Of a DNA stretch of 9,941 nucleotides, positions 6,666 to 9,941 are shown in pieces. A program made the translations under genes and the position numbers. The notes beneath the pieces are model-generated. The model saw nothing but the letters and a program-made list of their open reading frames with translations, searched no databases and was not told the origin of the DNA. The DNA is from Firmicutes bacterium CAG:238 (GTDB lineage Bacteria; Bacillota; Clostridia; Peptostreptococcales; Anaerovoracaceae): contig FR882011.1 of the NCBI GenBank assembly GCA_000435615.1, forward strand, positions 1 to 9,941. The letters run 5' to 3'. The first letter of the stretch is position 1. Each line of letters opens with the position of its first letter.

Positions 6666-7145
6666 ATGCTTGGTACGGAAGAGTTCAAATTGCTTGCAGA
6701 AAAACATATGGATATGATTTTTCGTATTGCCTTCAGTTTTCTGAAATCGCAGTCGGATGCGGAAGATGTCACACAAGATGTGCTTCTGCGGCTGTACGAA
6801 ACGGACTATGTCTTTGAGAGTCAATCTCATATAAAAAACTGGCTTGCAAAGGTCACTTGCAACGAATGTCGTAAGTTTTGGCGCAGACTGCCTCACAAAC
6901 AGAAAAATATCAGCGACTACGCAGATCGCCTGGCGTTTGAGGAAAAATCCTATCAGGATTTGTTTACAGCTGTTATGCGGTTGGACAAAGCAAAGCGCAT
7001 TGTGGTAATTTTGTATTACCTTGAGGGGTATCAGATACATGAAATTGCAGAGCTTTTGGAAATTCCTCAAGGAACGGTCGGAACAAGGCTTGCTCGCGCA
7101 AGAAAAGAACTCAGAAAGTACTTGGAAGATGAGGTATCCATATGA
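6666..7145 (+). CDS. ECF-type RNA polymerase sigma-70 family factor
   Basis: 159 residues, the usual size for a minimal ECF sigma factor. Region 2 covers about residues 5-70, with the core motif SDAEDVTQDVLLRLYE (30-45) for RNA polymerase binding and -10 recognition. WLAKVTCNECRKFWRR (59-74) closes region 2, followed by a short linker. Region 4 covers about 95-155, with LDKAKRIVVILYYLEGY and the helix-turn-helix IHEIAELLEIPQGTVGTRLARAR (124-146), which binds the -35 element. It is coupled by an ATGA overlap to a membrane protein with an M23-like domain, which is the expected place for a cognate anti-sigma factor. No sigma-specific autoregulated promoter could be recognised in 6586-6651. The target genes are unknown. 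Confidence 0.92.
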   Translation: MLGTEEFKLLAEKHMDMIFRIAFSFLKSQSDAEDVTQDVLLRLYETDYVFESQSHIKNWLAKVTCNECRKFWRRLPHKQKNISDYADRLAFEEKSYQDLFTAVMRLDKAKRIVVILYYLEGYQIHEIAELLEIPQGTVGTRLARARKELRKYLEDEVSI

Positions 7146-7747
7146 GTGATAAGGAAAAAATGAAGAAGGCCTTTCAAAATCTGAAAGCTCCTGAGGATAC
7201 TCCGGAAAGGATTTTGGAAAAAATGAATCAAAAAGAAAACAAACGAAAGCCGACAGTTTCGAGAAAGTGTCTGACGCTTGCAGTCACAGTTGCGCTGATT
7301 CTACTTTTGGGATGTGGAAGCGTTTATGCCGTGAAAAAATTCAGTCTTGGAAATTTATTTTTGCTGGAAGCACCTGCCGATGCTGCCTCTTTTAAAATCA
7401 GCTTCCCGTTTGGAGCGAAAAATGCCAATATCGAAGAAGTTCCGGCACATGACGGTATCGACTATATTGCTGAAGAAGGGACTCCTGTGCTTGCCGCAGC
7501 GGATGGCAAAGTAAGAACCGCAGAGTTTAGTGCATCGCGTGGAAACTATATCATAATCGATCATACCGACGGTTTTAGTACAGTCTATGCCTGCCTGAAA
7601 GAAATGCAAGTTTCCGTTGGAGATGAGATGAAAGCCGGCACGCAGATTGGAACCGTTGGAAGTACAGGTATGTCTACCGGTCCGCATCTGCATCTGGAGC
7701 TTTGGCTCGGCGACGAACCGATAGATCCGGGGGAATATTTGAGATAA
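7142..7747 (+). CDS. Membrane-anchored M23/LytM-like protein, likely sigma regulator
   Basis: 201 residues. Residues 1-42 are charged and cytoplasmic, with a helical stretch resembling N-termini of small anti-sigma factors (KKAFQNLKAPEDTPERILEK). One membrane segment follows (about 44-64); it contains LLGC, but the N-terminal region is too long for a normal lipoprotein signal. Residues about 88-195 form an M23 (lysostaphin/LytM) domain, predicted outside the membrane. H103 and D107 (HDGID) and H184 supply the zinc ligands, and H182 of PHLHLE is also present. However, the conserved His of the family's Y-[AM]-H-L motif is Cys151 here (YACL), so hydrolysis may be lost or altered. The gene starts inside the sigma gene (ATGA overlap) with GAGG 7 bases upstream (7131-7134). 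Genetic coupling plus topology suggest that it holds the sigma factor at the membrane and senses peptidoglycan or a ligand. That role is inferred. Confidence 0.82.
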   Translation: MSDKEKMKKAFQNLKAPEDTPERILEKMNQKENKRKPTVSRKCLTLAVTVALILLLGCGSVYAVKKFSLGNLFLLEAPADAASFKISFPFGAKNANIEEVPAHDGIDYIAEEGTPVLAAADGKVRTAEFSASRGNYIIIDHTDGFSTVYACLKEMQVSVGDEMKAGTQIGTVGSTGMSTGPHLHLELWLGDEPIDPGEYLR

Positions 7748-7755
7748 TCACAAAT

Positions 7756-7773
7756 GGGGCTCATACGAGCCCC
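7756..7773. terminator. Hairpin between convergent gene sets, weak terminator
   Basis: A perfect 7-bp stem GGGGCTC-ATAC-GAGCCCC lies 8 bases after the M23-like gene and between it and the convergent module ending at 7800. Neither side carries a long T-run (CTGTACAC on the right; ATTTGTG on the minus strand), so termination may be inefficient. The position between convergent genes supports a shared terminator. Confidence 0.55.
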
Positions 7774-7799
7774 CTGTACACATAATTCTATTAATGAGT

Positions 7800-8030
7800 C
7801 TATATTTCTTCTTGGATTAATCTGCCGTTTTTCGCTTCATTTTTGTATAATTCATATATATATGCAGGGCTTTCCAAATACAAGCCAGTCTTGGTATCCT
7901 GTAGCTTTTCAAATATCTCTGACATATAAAATCTACGCATCGCTTCCTTAATCGACACTCCTAAATCCGTCATAATATATTTGATTATATCCTGTATGTT
8001 GGCTTCAATTAAAAATTCTTTGGCACTCAC
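7800..8030 (-). CDS. Small uncharacterised protein, third gene of the DUF3791/DUF3990 module
   Basis: 76 residues if the GTG at 8028-8030 is the start. The frame is open to a TTG at 8042, but no ATG is available until inside the conserved part, and AAAGG lies about 12 bases before the 8030 GTG. Features are a helical N-terminal half (NIQDIIKYIMTDLGVSIKEAM) and a second motif, SEIFEKLQDTKTGLYLESPAYIYELY. I recall similar small proteins beside DUF3990 genes in Clostridia but cannot name a family. It overlaps the end of the DUF3990-like gene by 26 bases. There is no signal peptide or membrane segment. By position it could be a partner or antitoxin of the DUF3990-like protein; that is a guess. 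Confidence 0.65.
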   Translation of the reverse strand: MSAKEFLIEANIQDIIKYIMTDLGVSIKEAMRRFYMSEIFEKLQDTKTGLYLESPAYIYELYKNEAKNGRLIQEEI

Positions 8031-8364
8031 TAAGCACACCAACCTTTCTCAAATATGCAATAGCTTTTTCTGTATGAAAAGAATATTGATTGCTCAACTC
8101 CTTATATGTCAATCTCTTCTTTAACCCTTCTTCATCTAATTTTTCGCCTAGAAACCTTCTGATTGTTGCTGCTACTGCATCATCAGCTTCATAAATGGTC
8201 ACTATAGGAGTTCCACCATATACAGCAGTTTTATTTTCGGCCATTCTGATTGCTTGTTCTTTTATTGTGGTAAGATAAAATCCGCTCCCAAAATCTTTAT
8301 ATGGTTCACATTTGGTCAAATCAATTTCTTCTATTTCAACATTTGACCCATGATAAAGCATCAT
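8005..8364 (-). CDS. DUF3990-like ADP-ribosyltransferase-fold protein, internally shortened
   Basis: 119 residues. The N-terminus LYHGSN (3-8) and DFGSGFYLTTIKEQA (about 24-38) match DUF3990, a family in the ADP-ribosyltransferase superfamily. The His of YHG and the Tyr of GFYLT correspond to the NAD-binding positions of that fold. The C-terminal block NQYSFHTEKAIAYL also matches. What is missing is the middle: family members, as I recall them, run to about 150-170 residues and carry a segment ending in YDIVIGPVADD. Here VTIYEADD jumps straight to AVAATIRRF, as if 45-50 residues had been removed in frame. Activity may be lost. The ATG at 8362-8364 overlaps the stop of the preceding DUF3791-like gene (ATGA) and has GGGGGTGA 6 bases upstream; the next codon is also ATG. 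Confidence 0.78.
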   Translation of the reverse strand: MMLYHGSNVEIEEIDLTKCEPYKDFGSGFYLTTIKEQAIRMAENKTAVYGGTPIVTIYEADDAVAATIRRFLGEKLDEEGLKKRLTYKELSNQYSFHTEKAIAYLRKVGVLSECQRIFN

Positions 8365-8585
8365 GACACTTCACCCCCATGTCTCCGACAAACAATAGTT
8401 AAATTGTCCACAGTTTCGTCAAACGACAATGTATGCTGCACATCATAAAATTCTTCGAGGAAGTTTAATCCGTCATATTTATCCAAATAAAGGAATGCAT
8501 CTTTTACACCCAAATTATATCTTTTAGCAAATTCATTTACACAAATTACAAAATAATCTGCCATATTCTTTTGCAACTCAGACAT
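8361..8585 (-). CDS. DUF3791-like small protein
   Basis: 74 residues from the ATG at 8583-8585, which has GAGGAG a short distance upstream; an upstream in-frame ATG at 8618 gives 11 extra residues unlike the family. The motif FVICVNEFAKRYNLGVKDAF, followed by LDKYDGLNFLEEFYDV and QHTLSFDE, fits DUF3791, a family of short helical proteins typically encoded beside DUF3990 genes. It is the first gene of the three-gene module, has a recognisable promoter, and is coupled to the DUF3990-like gene by a 4-base overlap. Biochemical function is unknown; antitoxin-like neutralisation of the neighbouring ADP-ribosyltransferase-fold protein is a reasonable but unproven idea. Confidence 0.78.
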   Translation of the reverse strand: MSELQKNMADYFVICVNEFAKRYNLGVKDAFLYLDKYDGLNFLEEFYDVQHTLSFDETVDNLTIVCRRHGGEVS

Positions 8586-8622
8586 CTTTTTCTCTCCTCT
8601 ATTACTTATCTGTTTCACTTAT

Positions 8623-8651
8623 ATTTTACTAAATTGCAACCTATTCGTCAA
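8623..8651 (-). promoter_or_regulatory. Promoter of the DUF3791/DUF3990 module
   Basis: On the minus strand TTGACG (8646-8651) and TAAAAT (8623-8628) are separated by exactly 17 bases, about 40 bases before the ATG at 8585. The -35 touches the codY stop region, so the module has its own promoter just downstream of codY. Confidence 0.75.
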
Positions 8652-8652
8652 T

Positions 8653-9414
8653 TCATATCAAACTTCTTACATGTGGATTCAAAATCTTAATATAAGTTCC
8701 TTTCATCCCGAGTGACTTTGTCTCGAGAATCCCCGCGCTTTCAAGCTTCTTAAGCGCGCTCACGATGACCGAATTGGTCAGTCCGTATTTTGCTGCGATT
8801 TTGCTCGCCACGATAGTTCCTTCGTCTTCCATCATCTCGCGCAAAATTCGGTCGAGTGCGTCCTTTTCCGAATGCGAAAGTGTGCAGAACGCCATGTCAA
8901 CTGCCATTTCCAGCTTCTTCTCATTCTCAAGCTCACGCTGGAGATTCCTTTGGATTTCCAAGCCGACAACCGCCGCCGCATATTCTGCAAGCACGATTTC
9001 TTCATCGGTAAACGGTTTGTGATATTTTGCCAGTAAAATGGTCCCGAGGCGCTTGCCCCCGCAGACAGCCGGCACGAAAGTGTGGTACTTGTCCATCATC
9101 CCGTAGTCCTTGCCAAAAAACGGAATTAAATCCCGTCCAATCAAATTGGCTTCCGTCTTTTCAATCTGCAAAAGCCCTAAATTGTCGCTGTCCGTAATCT
9201 TCTCAAAACCAAGCTCATCCTCGAAAGTCGATTTGTCCGAAGCCTCCGTATACGCGCCGCCCAGAACGAAGCCGTGGCGGTCGATTACATAAAAGTTCGT
9301 GTTGATAACCTCACTCAGCATTTTGCTCAGCTCCGCGTAGGACAGCTTTCCTGTGGTGCTTTCACTCAGAACCCAGTTGAGCTTTCTGATTTTCTCTAAA
9401 AATTCTTTTCCCAT
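8653..9414 (-). CDS. codY: GTP-sensing global transcriptional repressor CodY
   Basis: 253 residues (B. subtilis CodY has 259). CodY represses nutrient-acquisition genes when GTP and, in many species, branched-chain amino acids are plentiful. The N-terminal GAF-type sensor domain spans about residues 1-150 and includes HTFVPAVCGGKRLGTILLAK (111-130) and LAEYAAAVVGLEI (142-154). A long helix (about 155-180) leads to the winged HTH, with VASKIAAKYGLTNSVIVSAL (202-221) and the near-invariant KLESAGILETKSLGMKGTYIK that follows. The middle of the sensor domain (about 55-110) differs strongly from the Bacillus protein. The ATG at 9412-9414 is used because GAGG lies 9 bases upstream; an in-frame GTG at 9438 lies inside a hairpin. 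It follows hslU by about 50 bases, the conserved hslV-hslU-codY order of Bacillota. Confidence 0.95.
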   Translation of the reverse strand: MGKEFLEKIRKLNWVLSESTTGKLSYAELSKMLSEVINTNFYVIDRHGFVLGGAYTEASDKSTFEDELGFEKITDSDNLGLLQIEKTEANLIGRDLIPFFGKDYGMMDKYHTFVPAVCGGKRLGTILLAKYHKPFTDEEIVLAEYAAAVVGLEIQRNLQRELENEKKLEMAVDMAFCTLSHSEKDALDRILREMMEDEGTIVASKIAAKYGLTNSVIVSALKKLESAGILETKSLGMKGTYIKILNPHVRSLI

Positions 9415-9427
9415 TTCTTTAAACCTC

Positions 9428-9450
9428 GACCCGAGCACGCGGCTCGGGTC
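9428..9450 (-). promoter_or_regulatory. Hairpin immediately upstream of the codY ribosome site
   Basis: A perfect 9-bp stem GACCCGAGC / GCTCGGGTC with a 5-base loop fills most of the hslU-codY gap. On the minus strand its 3' arm is followed at once by GAGG, the codY ribosome site, and there is no T-run. It may limit read-through, protect a processed codY mRNA, or modulate codY translation. Confidence 0.6.
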
Positions 9451-9465
9451 TTGTGTTGTATACAG

Positions 9466-9941
9466 TTATAAAATATATTTATCCAGATCTTCGGCATGAA
9501 TCGTTTCTTGGAATTTGTCCTCTACGTATTTCTGGTCGATGACGAGTTTTTCTTCTTTCATCTCCGGAATGTTGAACGAAATGTCTTCCAGAAGTTTTTC
9601 GAGTACCGTGTGCAGTCTTCTTGCGCCGATGTTTTCCGTCTGTTCGTTCATAACATAAGAAATCGTTGCAAGCTGGTCGATTGCGCCTTCGGTAAATTCC
9701 ACTTCGATTCCTTCCGTTTCCAGCAAAGCTTTGTGCTGCTTGATCAGAGCGTTTTCAGGCTTCGTAAGAATTTCTACGAAATCCTCTTTCGTCAGGCTGT
9801 CAAGCGTAACGCGAATCGGGAAGCGCCCCTGAAGTTCAGGAATCAGGTCCGTCGGCTTTGCGATATGGAATGCGCCTGCGCCGATGAAAAGAATGTGGTC
9901 GGTACGAACCGGACCGTATTTCGTGTTGATTACGCTACCTT
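9466..9941 (-). CDS. hslU: ATP-dependent protease ATPase subunit HslU (ClpY), C-terminal part
   Basis: 157 residues of the C-terminal end; the frame is open to the window edge, so the N-terminal nucleotide-binding half is outside. HslU unfolds proteins for the HslV peptidase in the cytoplasm. Visible landmarks are NTKYGPVRTDHILFIGAGAF (sensor-1 region, near the beginning), KPTDLIPELQGRFPIRVTLD with the conserved GRFPIRV arginine segment, and NIGARRLHTVLEKLLEDISF (sensor-2 arginine). The extreme C-terminus DKYIL is the tail that inserts into HslV. All expected motifs of this half are intact. The stop codon lies just before the hairpin that precedes codY. Confidence 0.95.
   Translation of the reverse strand, partial: GSVINTKYGPVRTDHILFIGAGAFHIAKPTDLIPELQGRFPIRVTLDSLTKEDFVEILTKPENALIKQHKALLETEGIEVEFTEGAIDQLATISYVMNEQTENIGARRLHTVLEKLLEDISFNIPEMKEEKLVIDQKYVEDKFQETIHAEDLDKYIL

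Noticed and set aside
7350..7700. Minus-strand 112-codon frame opposite the M23-like domain
   Set aside because: It has no start signal or domain; the + strand frame carries the clear M23 motifs.
9393..9409. Second CodY-box-like sequence near the start of codY (AATTTTTAGAGAAAA on the minus strand)
   Set aside because: It has four mismatches to the consensus, lies in coding sequence, and such matches are expected by chance in A/T-rich codons.
1..9941. CRISPR arrays, tRNA, rRNA or insertion-sequence ends
   Set aside because: No regularly spaced direct repeats, no tRNA-like cloverleaf with a TTCGAATC-type T-arm, and no paired terminal inverted repeats were seen on reading both strands.

Overview
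The window reads as a chromosomal stretch from a low-to-mid GC Gram-positive anaerobe, most likely a member of Bacillota/Clostridia. The reasons are the hslU-codY gene order, strong AGGAGG-type ribosome binding sites, a Gram-positive LexA box (GAACNNNNGTTC), a YolD-like partner gene behind a Y-family polymerase, and paired DUF3791/DUF3990-type genes. A species cannot be named from the sequence alone.

Layout. Positions 1-212 (+) are the C-terminal tail of a PD-(D/E)XK nuclease family transposase-type protein, followed by a hairpin that can terminate transcription from both sides. Positions 312-737 (-) encode a half-size EamA/DMT membrane protein whose 5' region holds a 52-nt two-tier hairpin. 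Positions 848-2341 and 2389-3882 (-) are two tandem paralogues, each 497 residues, coding for secreted proteins made of GLUG-like repeats. The intergenic region 3883-4100 carries divergent signals, including a promoter with a perfect LexA box. Positions 4101-5627 and 5624-5851 (+) are a translationally coupled Y-family DNA polymerase and a YolD-like protein, i.e. an SOS mutagenesis cassette. Positions 5908-6585 (+) are a DUF554 membrane protein preceded by a near-consensus CodY box.

Positions 6666-7145 and 7142-7747 (+) are an ECF sigma factor and an overlapping gene for a single-pass membrane protein with an extracytoplasmic M23/LytM-like domain. By position the second protein is probably the sigma factor's regulator. 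A hairpin closes this unit. Positions 7800-8585 (-) are a compact, AT-rich three-gene module (DUF3791-like, DUF3990-like ADP-ribosyltransferase-fold, small uncharacterised protein) with its own promoter and overlapping genes; it looks like an acquired toxin-antitoxin-like unit. The right end (8653-9941, -) is the conserved hslU-codY segment.

How the parts connect. The window joins several stress and nutrient circuits: LexA control of mutagenic repair, CodY with one plausible target (the DUF554 gene) about 3 kb away, and a sigma/membrane-regulator pair that may sense the envelope. The most unusual items are the M23-like domain that has Cys where the family has a catalytic His, the DUF3990 protein that appears to lack its middle section, the GLUG pair whose last 27 residues are identical despite 13 silent DNA differences, and the structured leader in front of the DMT gene. 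No stretch longer than 300 bases lacks a gene.
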